64,000 nt of DNA from positions 2,046,870-2,110,869 of the forward strand of contig NZ_CP149925.1 in the NCBI RefSeq assembly GCF_038087665.1, written 5' to 3'. Below are positions 54,900 through 63,922 of the stretch, in pieces; the stretch's first letter is position 1, and each line of letters starts with the position of its first letter. The notes below the pieces were generated by a model. It ran no database searches. It was given only the letters and a program-made list of their open reading frames with translations, and was not told the origin of the DNA. This DNA is from Gallaecimonas sp. GXIMD4217. Lineage in GTDB: Bacteria; Pseudomonadota; Gammaproteobacteria; Enterobacterales; Gallaecimonadaceae. A program made the translations under genes and the position numbers.

Positions 54900-54917
54900 C
54901 GTAAAGAATTCTTTACT
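54900..54917 (-). promoter_or_regulatory. TyrR-box-like site upstream of phhA
   Basis: CGTAAA-GAATTC-TTTACT matches 10 of 12 fixed positions of the TyrR consensus TGTAAA-N6-TTTACA and is fully self-complementary over its central 16 bp. A second symmetrical element (CTTTAC-GGTC-GTAAAG, 54891-54906) overlaps it. About 100 bp from the phhA ATG; it touches the stop codon of the upstream lyase gene. Confidence 0.7.
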
Positions 54918-56098
54918 TACAGCCTGTCCAGGCTCTCGGCCAGATCGGCGATCAGCTCCTCGGCCCCTTCCAGCCCCGCGGAAATGCGGATCAGGCTGTC
55001 GGTGATGCCCGCCTCCCGCCGCACCTCGGGCTCGTAGGGCGAATGGGTCATGGAGGCCGGGTGCTGCACCAGGGACTCGGCGTCGCCCAGGCTCACCGCC
55101 AGGGTGAACAGCTTGAGGCGATTGATGAACTCGGCGCTCTGCTGAAGATCCGCCCTCAGCTCGAAGGCGAGAACGCCACCGGCACCCTGCATCTGGTTAC
55201 CCAGAAAGCGGTAGCCCGGGTGGGACTTGAGGCCAGGGTAATACACCTTGGCCACCTTGGGATGCCCTTCCAGGAATTCCGCCAGCTGCTGGGCCGTATC
55301 GCAATGTTGACGCATACGTAAAGGTAAGGTCTTCAGGCCGCGCAGGATCAACCAGGCGTCGAAGGGGCTGAGCACGGCGCCGATGTCCTTGATGACGGTC
55401 ATGCGCATCTCCAGCATGCGCTCGGCACTGCCGCAGACGATACCGGCGATGACGTCGCCATGGCCGTTGAGGTACTTGGTGGCAGAGTGCATCACCAGCT
55501 CGAAGCCGTACTTGAGCGGCTGTTGCAGCACCGGGGTGGCGAAGGTGTTGTCCACTATGCCCACCAGGCCATGGTCGCGGACGATGGCGCCTATGGCCTC
55601 CAGGTCGATGACCTCCAGATTGGGGTTGATGGGCGACTCCAGGAACAGCGCCTTGGTGTTGGCCTTGACCGCCTTGGCCACCTCTTGGGGCTGGGTCATG
55701 TCGACGAAGCTGACCTCGATGCCGAACTTGGGCAACTGGTGGCTCATCAGCGCGAAGCTGCAGCCGTACAGGGCCTTGGACGCCACCAGGTGGTCGCCGG
55801 CCTGCAGGCAGGAGAACAGGGTGGCGGAGACGGCAGCCATGCCGGAGGCGGTGGCCACGGCGGCCTCGGCCCCCTCCAGGGCCGCGACCCGCCGCTCCAG
55901 CTCATCTGTGGTGGGGTTGCCGAGGCGGGTGTAGATGGGCCCTTCCTCTTCGCCGGCGAAGCGGGCGGCGCCCTGCTGGGCGCTTGCGAAGGCAAAGGTG
56001 GAGGTCTGGTACAACGGCGTGGCCAGGGCCCTGTAGGGATCCTGGTGATCCCGGCCGGCATGGATGGCGAGGGTCGCCATTTTTCCCCAATTGGACAT
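54917..56098 (-). CDS. Methionine gamma-lyase-like PLP enzyme (Cys/Met metabolism family)
   Basis: 393 aa, PLP Lys in HSATKYLNGHGDV. The YGCSFALMSHQLPKFG segment keeps the Cys that in Pseudomonas methionine gamma-lyase (Cys116) marks this activity against cystathionine lyases, so methionine to methanethiol, 2-oxobutyrate and ammonia is most likely; cystathionine gamma-lyase activity is the alternative. ATG 56098 begins MSNWGKMATLAIHAG, the usual start; longer frames extend into the leader. Confidence 0.85.
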   Translation of the reverse strand: MSNWGKMATLAIHAGRDHQDPYRALATPLYQTSTFAFASAQQGAARFAGEEEGPIYTRLGNPTTDELERRVAALEGAEAAVATASGMAAVSATLFSCLQAGDHLVASKALYGCSFALMSHQLPKFGIEVSFVDMTQPQEVAKAVKANTKALFLESPINPNLEVIDLEAIGAIVRDHGLVGIVDNTFATPVLQQPLKYGFELVMHSATKYLNGHGDVIAGIVCGSAERMLEMRMTVIKDIGAVLSPFDAWLILRGLKTLPLRMRQHCDTAQQLAEFLEGHPKVAKVYYPGLKSHPGYRFLGNQMQGAGGVLAFELRADLQQSAEFINRLKLFTLAVSLGDAESLVQHPASMTHSPYEPEVRREAGITDSLIRISAGLEGAEELIADLAESLDRL

Positions 56099-56194
56099 CT
56101 GATGCTGCTCTTGTGTAACAAAGTTGTTGCAGCCTAACCAGGCCCGGATTGGGGGCACAATAGATATCAGATCCTACCAGTTAACCCATTGATT

Positions 56195-57232
56195 TTAATC
56201 TTCTTTTTTTAGATTTCTGGCCGTCCGCAAGGCCGCACCTGGCACCTTCAGCAGATCCTTGGCCAGATCGGCGATCAGGCCCTGGCGGCGTTTGGCCAGC
56301 TTGTGGGTCTCGTCCTCGTCCAGGGGCAGGGGCCGGCACAGCCGCACCGCCTGCCAGCCCAGCCGGGCGGTGAGCAGGCCGGCGCCGACGCCCTGGGCGG
56401 CCCGGCCGGACAGCTTGCCGAGCAGATCGGCGCCGATGGCGGTCATGCCGGCGTCCAGGATCAGCTCGGAGCTGCCGGCATAGATCAGGTTGATGAACAC
56501 CTGGCGGATCAACTTGACCCGCGACCAGTAGCCCAGCTCCAGGCCGTAGACATGGGCGATCTCACGAATGAGGCGCAGGTTGCGCCACAGCACCACCAGC
56601 ATGTCGGTGATGGCCAGGGGGCTGATGGCCACCATCAGCGCCGCCTCGCCGGCATAGCGGCGGGTGACGGCGAAGGCCCGCTGGTCCAGCTCGCTGAGCA
56701 CCTGCTGGCGGAACAGCTGCTGGACCTCGGCGCCGTTGTGGTGATCGGACAGCCCTTCCAGGAACTGCTGCACGGCCGGGCTCTGGCTGAGCTGGCGGCT
56801 GCGGCAGCTCTGCTCGATGAGGGCCAGGGCCTGGTTGCCGTCATCCTCGCTGGCGGCCTGGCGCTGCAGCTGCTCGGCCTTCCTGAGCGCCTTGAGGGCC
56901 CGGTATTCCCGCCACAGGGCCCGGCCGCCGCCGACGGCCAGCAGTGCCGTGGCGGCGCTGAACAGGGCCGCCAGCACCGGCAGCTCCTGCCAGAGCTGCC
57001 ACAGCGACCAGCCGCTCTGGCCAAGGATGCCCAGGCTCAGCAGGCCCAGGCCCCAGCGTAGCCAGGGCCGGCGTTTGGCCGGCCTCAGGGCCCGGGTCAC
57101 CGCCTCTTCCGGCCGGCTTTCCACCAGGGGTTGGAAGTCGGCCTCGTCCAGGCTCTGGGCGGCCCGCAACCGGGGCTGCTGACGTTCGTCGTGCCCCTCT
57201 TCCAGGACGGCGCTCTTGCGAATGTCACTCAT
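56195..57232 (-). CDS. ycjF: YcjF/TIGR01620 family membrane protein
   Basis: 345 aa. Charged N-terminus, two membrane helices (about 58-110), then a conserved C-terminal domain with another hydrophobic region (EAALMVAISPLAITDMLVVL). Always paired with YcjX; start overlaps ycjX end by 4 bp. Part of the Psp-associated operon. Role unknown, linked to envelope stress. Confidence 0.92.
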   Translation of the reverse strand: MSDIRKSAVLEEGHDERQQPRLRAAQSLDEADFQPLVESRPEEAVTRALRPAKRRPWLRWGLGLLSLGILGQSGWSLWQLWQELPVLAALFSAATALLAVGGGRALWREYRALKALRKAEQLQRQAASEDDGNQALALIEQSCRSRQLSQSPAVQQFLEGLSDHHNGAEVQQLFRQQVLSELDQRAFAVTRRYAGEAALMVAISPLAITDMLVVLWRNLRLIREIAHVYGLELGYWSRVKLIRQVFINLIYAGSSELILDAGMTAIGADLLGKLSGRAAQGVGAGLLTARLGWQAVRLCRPLPLDEDETHKLAKRRQGLIADLAKDLLKVPGAALRTARNLKKED

Positions 57233-58632
57233 GACAACTTGTCTCCCAGCAGGTACTCCAGGGCCTTGTCCATCCGTACCTGGGGCAAGGGGGATTGCAG
57301 CTCAAGCGGCGGTGCGAAGCGGTGGAATTCGAAGCCCTGCCGGCTCCAGAAATCCGCCTGGGGCAGGTTGTGGGGCACGTCGCCGGGGAACAGGGTCACC
57401 GCCTTGCCGCTGTCCAGGCGGCCGCGCAGGCAGGGCAGCTGCTGGCCGTCGTGCTCGGCCAGGCCGCTCTGGGTGGCGCAGATGGCGGCAAGGGTGTCCA
57501 CCTGGGTGTCTATGCCCTCGTAGCGCACCTGCTCCCGGGCCGGGCCGATCAGCTGGCTGATCAGGCTGGACAGGGCCGGGCGCTGGTCCGGGGTCAGGCG
57601 GTCGGCCTGGGTGGCGGCGAACAGCACCTTGTCGATGCGTGGCGAGAACAGCCTTCTCAGCACATTGGTACGGCCGTAATGGAAGCTCCTGAGGATCTCC
57701 TGCAGGGCCAGCTGCAGATCCTCGAAGGCGGCCCGGGAATGGTTGAGGGACTGCAGGCAGTCCACCAGCACCACCTGGCGGTCTATCTGGGCAAAGTGCT
57801 TGCGGTAGAAGCCCCGTACCACCGTCTCCTGGTACTGCTCGAAGCGGCGCTTGAGCAGCTGGTAGAGGCTGCCCTCCCCCGGCTGTTCGGGCGGTTCACC
57901 GGGCCAGGGGAAGAAGGCCAGCACCGGCGCGCCCTTGAGCTCGCCCGGCAGCAGGAAACGGCCCGGTTGCAGGAAGGACAGCCCCAGCTCGTGGCGGAAG
58001 CGGCCAAGCAGCTCGGCGTAATGGCCGGCCAGGGCCTCCACCTGCACCTCGTCGGCCTGGTCGTCCGCCTCCAGGGCGCCGGCCTGGGCCAGCCAGTCGG
58101 CGGCCAGGGCCGCCCTGGGCTCGCTCTGCAGCAGCGCCAGCTGCTGGCGGCTCCACTGCTCGTAGTCCTGCTCCAGCAGGGCCAGATCCAGCAGCCACTC
58201 GCCGGGATAGTCGACGATGTCCAGGGTCAGGGTGGTGGGCTCGCCCCAGAGGCCGCGCAGGCCCCCCGCCGCCTGGTAGCGCAGATCCAGGCGCAGCTCG
58301 CTGATGCCCTGGGTCGACGGCGGCCAGGCCGGCTCTGGTCCGGTCAGGCCGGCCATGGCCTCCCGGTAACGAAAGCGGGGCAGCTCGGGATGGGGCTGGG
58401 CCGCCAGCCGGGCGCCCAGGTAGCGCTCTTCGGCCACCACCGAGAAGAACGGCTGGTGCACCGGCTGGCCGCCGTGCAGCAGCTGGTCAACCAGGGACGT
58501 GATGAAGGCGGTCTTGCCGGCCTGGGACAGGCCGGTCACCGCCAGGCGGACGTTCTGATCCAGGGTCCGCTTGAGGGCGTCCGAGGTCTGGGCGGCCAGC
58601 TTCCTGACCTTGGGGTGGGATAGCAGGGACAT
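57229..58632 (-). CDS. ycjX: YcjX family GTPase-like protein
   Basis: 467 aa, DUF463. P-loop-like GLSQAGKTAFITSLVDQLL (residues 36-54) and a LDIVDYPGEWLLDL switch-like segment. A stress-linked P-loop NTPase regularly encoded with psp genes. Between pspC and ycjF on the same strand. Confidence 0.93.
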   Translation of the reverse strand: MSLLSHPKVRKLAAQTSDALKRTLDQNVRLAVTGLSQAGKTAFITSLVDQLLHGGQPVHQPFFSVVAEERYLGARLAAQPHPELPRFRYREAMAGLTGPEPAWPPSTQGISELRLDLRYQAAGGLRGLWGEPTTLTLDIVDYPGEWLLDLALLEQDYEQWSRQQLALLQSEPRAALAADWLAQAGALEADDQADEVQVEALAGHYAELLGRFRHELGLSFLQPGRFLLPGELKGAPVLAFFPWPGEPPEQPGEGSLYQLLKRRFEQYQETVVRGFYRKHFAQIDRQVVLVDCLQSLNHSRAAFEDLQLALQEILRSFHYGRTNVLRRLFSPRIDKVLFAATQADRLTPDQRPALSSLISQLIGPAREQVRYEGIDTQVDTLAAICATQSGLAEHDGQQLPCLRGRLDSGKAVTLFPGDVPHNLPQADFWSRQGFEFHRFAPPLELQSPLPQVRMDKALEYLLGDKLS

Positions 58633-58659
58633 GGGGGAAGGCGCCCTCCTTGAGCGCCA

Positions 58660-59046
58660 TCAGAGCTTGTTGATCTCCCGGTCCAGCTGGAAGGCCGGCG
58701 AGGTCACAAAGGTTTCAAGGCCACGCAGGCGCTTTTCCAGGCGCTGGAACTGCAGGTCCAGGTCGTGGAGGGCCTGGCGGGGCGGCTCGCCGGCCTGCCA
58801 GACGGTCTGCTTGACCTCCAGGGGCTTCTCTATCCTGTGGTTGTTCTCCGGCGGGGCCTTCTCGAGGATGAACCACAGCGCCACATAACCGACCAGGAAG
58901 AAGGAGCCGGACAACAGCACCCCGGACAACACCACCACCCTGACCAGCCAGACTTCCCAGCCAAAGTAGTGGGCGATGCCGGCACAGACGCCGCCCAGCT
59001 TGCCTTCGTCGGGGTAACGGTAGAAGGGCTTACGTTCAGGGGTCAT
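58660..59046 (-). CDS. pspC: Phage shock protein C
   Basis: About 128 aa inner-membrane protein: KPFYRYPDEGKLGGVCAGIAHYFG is the PspC domain, followed by a membrane helix (VVVLSGVLLSGSFFLVGYVAL) and a coiled-coil C-terminus. With PspB it senses envelope damage and frees PspF from PspA. ATG 59046 overlaps the pspB end by 4 bp. Confidence 0.95.
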   Translation of the reverse strand: MTPERKPFYRYPDEGKLGGVCAGIAHYFGWEVWLVRVVVLSGVLLSGSFFLVGYVALWFILEKAPPENNHRIEKPLEVKQTVWQAGEPPRQALHDLDLQFQRLEKRLRGLETFVTSPAFQLDREINKL

Positions 59047-59282
59047 GACTTGCTCCTCCAATCCGGGGACTCGGCATCCAGCAGGCGCTCGAGGGTGGCG
59101 ATGCGGTCGGCCATGGCCTCAGCCCTGTGGCTGAGGCCGACCAGCTGTTGACGCTCATCATCGGACAGCCCCTGGGTTACCTGACGCTTACTGCGGTAGT
59201 GCATGATCAACCAGATGGGTGCCACGAAAATCAGGAACAGCACCAGCGGGGTCAAGATCAGGGCCAGAATAGCGTCATCCAT
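59043..59282 (-). CDS. pspB: Phage shock protein B
   Basis: 79 aa: one N-terminal membrane helix (ILALILTPLVLFLIFVAPIWLIMHY) and a cytosolic coiled-coil tail with LERLLDAESPDWR, the standard PspB end. Confidence 0.95.
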   Translation of the reverse strand: MDDAILALILTPLVLFLIFVAPIWLIMHYRSKRQVTQGLSDDERQQLVGLSHRAEAMADRIATLERLLDAESPDWRSKS

Positions 59283-59312
59283 AGGGGTCTCCTTTAGCTC
59301 CAGGCGGTTGGG

Positions 59313-59984
59313 TTATTTTTGTTTTTTCTTGGCCATCTTGGCCTTCAGGGCTTCCAGCTCCTGGTCGACCTTCTCACCGGCCTCGAGGGCGGCGAACTCG
59401 TCGTTCAGGGTCTTGCCCTTGCCCATTTCGTATGACTCTACCTGAGCTTCCAGGTCATCGATACGGCGTTCGTACTGGTCGAACTTGGCCATGGCGTCGT
59501 CCACGCGGCCGGTGTCGAAGCGGCGCTTGACGTCCAGGCGGGTCTCGGCGGACTGCTTGCGCAGCACGATGCTCTTCTGGCGGTTGCGGGCGTCGGCCAG
59601 CTTCTCGTTGAGCTGCCCCACTTCCTCGTTGAGCTTGGCGATGTTTTCCTCCACCTGGGCCAGCTCGGCCTGCAGGGTGGCAACGGCCTCATCGGCACGC
59701 TGGCGCTCGATGAGGGCACCGCGGGCCAGATCTTCGCGCTCCTTGGACAGGGCCAACTCGGCCTTGCTCTGCCAGTCGGCGGCCTTCTCTTCCAGCTTGG
59801 CGATACGGCGTTCCAGATCCTTGCGCTCGGCCAGGGCCTTGGCGGACAGGGACCGCACCTCCACCAGGGTGTCTTCCATTTCCTGGATGATCAGGCGCAC
59901 CATTTTTTCCGGATCTTCCGCCTTGTCCAACAGGGCGTTGAGGTTGGCGTTAACGATATCCGCAAAGCGAGTGAAAATACCCAT
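59313..59984 (-). CDS. pspA: Phage shock protein A
   Basis: 223 aa, peripheral membrane protein of the ESCRT-III-like PspA/IM30 family. Starts MGIFTRFADIVNANLNALLD with the amphipathic membrane-binding helix, then long coiled coils. Stabilises damaged membrane and inhibits PspF. ATG 59984; GAAGCAG upstream on the minus strand. First gene of the psp operon, behind a sigma-54-type promoter. Confidence 0.96.
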   Translation of the reverse strand: MGIFTRFADIVNANLNALLDKAEDPEKMVRLIIQEMEDTLVEVRSLSAKALAERKDLERRIAKLEEKAADWQSKAELALSKEREDLARGALIERQRADEAVATLQAELAQVEENIAKLNEEVGQLNEKLADARNRQKSIVLRKQSAETRLDVKRRFDTGRVDDAMAKFDQYERRIDDLEAQVESYEMGKGKTLNDEFAALEAGEKVDQELEALKAKMAKKKQK

Positions 59985-60031
59985 AAGCTGCTTCCTCTTT
60001 ATTGTCAGCTGGTTTGGCTTGCCTAGACCTA

Positions 60032-60047
60032 TCCATGATCCGTGCCA
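60032..60047 (-). promoter_or_regulatory. Candidate sigma-54 promoter of pspA
   Basis: TGGCACGGATCATGGA on the minus strand, 48 bp before the pspA ATG. The -24 element TGGCAC is perfect. The -12 element reads TGG in place of TGC, with correct 10-bp spacing. The E. coli pspA promoter also deviates at -12. Fits activation by the divergent pspF product. Confidence 0.7.
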
Positions 60048-60158
60048 GGCTGACAAAGGCCTTATCTGGCTGATTTTTATAGGGAAAAAATGCTAGCACA
60101 TTGTTAAGATGTTTGCGATATCATTAGTTCAACCAACTTTTGGCGAAAATCACCAACT

Positions 60159-61217
60159 ATGGCAGCCACGCGGCAACACGATAATCTCCTGGGCCAGGCC
60201 AACAGCTTCCTGGAAGTGATAGAGCACGTTTCCATGGTCGCTCCCCTCACCAAGCCCGTCCTTATCATAGGCGAGCGGGGCACCGGTAAGGAGCTGATCG
60301 CCGAGCGCCTGCACTTCCTGTCCAGCCGCTGGGATCAGAACTACCTCAAGCTCAACTGCGCCGCCCTCAACGAGAACCTGCTGGAGTCGGAGCTTTTCGG
60401 CTACGAAGCCGGCGCCTTTACCGGGGCCGGCAGCAAGCGCCATGAGGGCCGTTTCGAACGGGCCGACGGCGGCACCCTGTTCCTGGACGAGCTGGCCAAC
60501 ACCTCCGGCCTTATCCAGGAGAAGCTGCTGCGGGTCATCGAATACGGCGAGTTCGAACGGGTCGGCGGCAGCCGTACCATCAAGTCGGACGTGCGCCTGA
60601 TCTGCGCCACCAACGAGGATCTGCCGACCCTGGCCGAGCAGGGCAGCTTCCGGGCCGATCTGCTGGACCGGCTGGCCTTCGACGTCATCACCCTGCCACC
60701 GCTGCGCGAGCGCCGCGACGACATACTGCTGCTGGCCGAGCACTTCGCCATCAACATGGCCCGCCAGCTGGGCCAGCCACTCTTCTCCGGTTTCAGCAAG
60801 AAGGCCCAGCAGATGCTGCTGGATTACGAATGGCCCGGTAACGTGCGGGAGCTGAAGAACGCGGTGGAACGCAGCGTTTACCGCCACAACAACCCGGATC
60901 TGCCGGTGCACCAGATCGTGCTCGACCCCTTCGAGTCGCCCTGGCGTCCCAACGGCCGGATCCGCACCCAGGACCGGCTGGCCTCGCCATCCCAGGGCAA
61001 TCCCCAGCAGGGCGAGGCGGCAGCAGCCCCGGTAAGCGACATCGCCTTCCCGCTGGACTTCAAGACCCTGAGCCAGGACTTCGAGATCGACGTACTGAAG
61101 CGGGCCCTGCGCTTTGGGCAATATAATCAGAAGAAAACCGCCGAAGCCCTGGGTCTAACCTACCATCAGCTGAGGGGATACCTGCGCAAGTATGAACTGC
61201 TCGACAAGGGTGACTAA
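60159..61217 (+). CDS. pspF: Phage shock operon transcriptional activator PspF
   Basis: 352 aa sigma-54 enhancer-binding protein with no receiver domain. AAA+ motifs: GERGTGKELIAERLH (Walker A), GAFTGA (in YEAGAFTGAGSKRH), GGTLFLDELAN (Walker B), R-finger region, and a C-terminal HTH (KKTAEALGLTYHQLRGYLRKY). Divergent from pspABC, whose sigma-54 promoter it would activate; PspA inhibits it. Confidence 0.96.
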   Translation: MAATRQHDNLLGQANSFLEVIEHVSMVAPLTKPVLIIGERGTGKELIAERLHFLSSRWDQNYLKLNCAALNENLLESELFGYEAGAFTGAGSKRHEGRFERADGGTLFLDELANTSGLIQEKLLRVIEYGEFERVGGSRTIKSDVRLICATNEDLPTLAEQGSFRADLLDRLAFDVITLPPLRERRDDILLLAEHFAINMARQLGQPLFSGFSKKAQQMLLDYEWPGNVRELKNAVERSVYRHNNPDLPVHQIVLDPFESPWRPNGRIRTQDRLASPSQGNPQQGEAAAAPVSDIAFPLDFKTLSQDFEIDVLKRALRFGQYNQKKTAEALGLTYHQLRGYLRKYELLDKGD

Positions 61218-61274
61218 GGGCCAAGCCGGTGCTAAAGTTCGCCCCTTAAATCCTGACATTTGAATGGCTTGACG

Positions 61275-62891
61275 ATGATGGCCAAGACGCCCCGCTGGTT
61301 CTGCGCCTCCCTGGTCCTGGGAGCCCTGGCCGGTTGCGGCAACCAGACCCAGGAGGCCCTGGCGCGCCAGGGCCTGGTGTATTGTTCGGAAGGCAACCCG
61401 GAATCCTTCAACCCCCAGTTGGGGAACTCCGGCACCACCATCGACGCCACCGCCTACCAGCTCTATGACAGGCTCATCGACATCGACGCCGAGTCCGGCG
61501 CCGTCATTCCCCGGCTGGCCGAATCCTGGCAGGTCAGCGGCGACGGCAGGCGCTATACCTTCGTGCTGCGCCAGGGCGTGCCCTTTCACCACACCGCCTT
61601 CTTCCAGCCCGGCCGGCCCTTCAACGCCGACGACGTCATCTTCAGCTTTGCCCGCCAGTGGGACAGCACCCATCCCTATCACGGCGTTTCCGGCGGCGAT
61701 TACCCCTTCTTCCAGTCCGTGGGCCTGGACCGGCTGATCGCCGACATCGAGCGCATCAGCGACTACCAGGTGGCCTTCGTGCTCAAGCACCCCGATGCCT
61801 CCTTCCTGGCCAACCTGGCCACCGACTACCAGGTGATACTGTCGGCGGAGTACGCCGAGCAGTTGCGCCAGCAGGGCCGGCCGGATCTCATCGACAGCCA
61901 GCCCATCGGCACCGGCCCCTATGTGTTCGCCGGCTACCGCAAGGACAGTTTCATCCGCTACCACGCCAACCCGCACTACTGGGACGGCACCGTGGCCATA
62001 GACCCCCTGGTCTACGACATCACCCGCAAGAGCTCCAAGCGCCTGGCCAAGCTGGTCACCGGCGAATGCGATGTCACCAGCCTGCCGGTGGCCTCGGAGC
62101 TGGACGTGATCGCCGACAGGCCGGAGTTGAAGCTGCAGTCCAAACCGGGCCTCAACGTCGGCTTCTGGGCCTTCAATACCGAGCGACCGCCCCTCAACAT
62201 CCCCAAGGTACGCCAGGCCCTGGCCCTGGCGGTGGACCACGACAGCATGCTGCAGGCCGTCTACTACGGCACCGGCACCAAGGCCCGTTCGCTGCTGCCC
62301 AGCAGCAGCTGGGCCTTCGACGAGCAGGCCCCGGAGCCGAAGCAGGATCTGGAGTTGGCCAGGGAGCTGCTGGCCGAGGCCGGTTTCGAGAAGGGCTTCG
62401 ATCTGGACATCTGGGCCATGCCCATCTCCCGCTCCTACAACCCCAACGCCCGCAAGATGGCCGAGCTGCTGCAGGCGGAGCTGGCCAAGCTCAACATCCG
62501 GGTGCGCATCGTCTCCTACGACTGGAACAGCTTCCGGCGCCGCCTGGCCCGTGGCGAACACGACTCGGTGCTGATCGGCTGGAACTCCGACAACACCGAT
62601 CCGGACAACTTCTTCACCCCGGTGCTGTCCTGCAGTGCCCTGGCCAGTGACGCCAACAGGGCCAACTGGTGCGATCCCGCCTTCGACGCCCTGCTGGCCC
62701 AGGCCCTGAGTACGGCCGACAGGGAGCTGAGGCGCAAGTACTATCTCGAGGCCCAGCGCTACCTGGCCGAACAGATGCCGGTGGTGCCCATCGCCCACAG
62801 CCTGCGCTTTCTGGCCAGCCAGACCGATGTCGAGGGCATGGAGCTCAAGGCCTTCGGGGCCATCTCCTTCGTCCGCGCACGGAGGCAATGA
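61275..62891 (+). CDS. sapA: SapA, peptide ABC transporter substrate-binding lipoprotein
   Basis: 538 aa. The N-terminus has a lipoprotein signal: LVLGALAGCGNQ with lipobox LAGC. The DppA/OppA-type fold is evident (YCSEGNPESFNPQLGN, TYQ-type loops, NTDPDNFFTPVLSC). SapA binds peptides including host antimicrobial peptides in pathogens. Here sapA follows pspF directly, the same order as in E. coli. ATG at 61275 or 61278; no strong ribosome site separates them. Confidence 0.93.
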   Translation: MMAKTPRWFCASLVLGALAGCGNQTQEALARQGLVYCSEGNPESFNPQLGNSGTTIDATAYQLYDRLIDIDAESGAVIPRLAESWQVSGDGRRYTFVLRQGVPFHHTAFFQPGRPFNADDVIFSFARQWDSTHPYHGVSGGDYPFFQSVGLDRLIADIERISDYQVAFVLKHPDASFLANLATDYQVILSAEYAEQLRQQGRPDLIDSQPIGTGPYVFAGYRKDSFIRYHANPHYWDGTVAIDPLVYDITRKSSKRLAKLVTGECDVTSLPVASELDVIADRPELKLQSKPGLNVGFWAFNTERPPLNIPKVRQALALAVDHDSMLQAVYYGTGTKARSLLPSSSWAFDEQAPEPKQDLELARELLAEAGFEKGFDLDIWAMPISRSYNPNARKMAELLQAELAKLNIRVRIVSYDWNSFRRRLARGEHDSVLIGWNSDNTDPDNFFTPVLSCSALASDANRANWCDPAFDALLAQALSTADRELRRKYYLEAQRYLAEQMPVVPIAHSLRFLASQTDVEGMELKAFGAISFVRARRQ

Positions 62892-63922
62892 TGCTGGCCT
62901 ATACCCTGCGCCGCCTCAACCTCTTCATCATTACCCTGCTGCTGCTGGGCCTGGTGGCCTTCAGCCTGACCCACCTGGTGCCCGGGGATCCCCTGCTGCA
63001 CCTGGTGGCCATCGACGGCCTGAACCAGATGGAGGTGACCGAGCTCAGCCGCCACTACCACCTGCACCAGTCCTACCCGGTGCAGTTCTACCACTACCTG
63101 GGCCGGGTGCTGGACGGGGATCTGGGCCTGTCCCTGGCCACCGGCCAGCCGGTGGCGGATGATCTGCTCAAGGCGGCCCCGGCCACCTTGGAGCTGGCCC
63201 TCTACGCCATGGCGGTGGCGCTGCTGATCGGCATCCCCGCCGGCACCCTGGCCGCCATGTACAAGCGTTCGGCCACCGATTACGCGGTGCAGAGCCTGGC
63301 CCTGCTCGGCTATTCCATCCCCATCTACTGGTGGGCGCTGCTGCTGGCGATGCTGTTCTCGCTGCAGCTGGGCTGGCTGCCCATCTCGGGACGGCTGAGC
63401 CTGCTCTACGAGATCCCCAGGGTCACCGGCCTGCTGCTGGTGGACATCCTGCTCTACGACAGCCCGCTGCGCGCCGCCGCCCTTGGCGACGCCCTGCGCC
63501 ACCTGCTGCTGCCGACCCTGGTGCTGGCCACCGTGCCCACCACTGTGGTGACCCGGCTGATGCGCTCGGCCCTGAGCGAGGTGCTCAAGCAGAACTATAT
63601 CCGCGCCGCCAAGGCCAGGGGCTGGCCGCTATGGAAGGTGGTGTGGCGCCACGGCATGCGCAACGCCCTGCTGCCGGTGGGCCAGCAGGTGGGGCTGCAG
63701 TTCTCCGCCCTGCTCACCGGCGCCATGATCACCGAGAGCATCTTCAACTGGCCCGGCCTCGGCAACTACCTGATCAATGCCATCTATGCCCGGGACTACC
63801 CGGCCATCCAGGGCGGCCTGCTGCTGCTGTCCGCCTTCGTCATCCTGGTGAGCGTGTTGAACGACCTGATCTTCATGGCCCTGGATCCGCTGAAGAGGAA
63901 GCGTCTCTATGCCCAGGCCTAA
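62888..63922 (+). CDS. sapB: SapB, peptide ABC transporter permease
   Basis: 344 aa inner-membrane permease with about six helices. Opening MLAYTLRRLNLFIITLLLLG resembles E. coli SapB, and the EAA loop for ATPase contact is AAKARGWPLWKVVWRHGMRNALLP. GGAGG at 62881-62885; ATG at 62888 or 62891 overlaps the sapA stop codon. Confidence 0.95.
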   Translation: MMLAYTLRRLNLFIITLLLLGLVAFSLTHLVPGDPLLHLVAIDGLNQMEVTELSRHYHLHQSYPVQFYHYLGRVLDGDLGLSLATGQPVADDLLKAAPATLELALYAMAVALLIGIPAGTLAAMYKRSATDYAVQSLALLGYSIPIYWWALLLAMLFSLQLGWLPISGRLSLLYEIPRVTGLLLVDILLYDSPLRAAALGDALRHLLLPTLVLATVPTTVVTRLMRSALSEVLKQNYIRAAKARGWPLWKVVWRHGMRNALLPVGQQVGLQFSALLTGAMITESIFNWPGLGNYLINAIYARDYPAIQGGLLLLSAFVILVSVLNDLIFMALDPLKRKRLYAQA

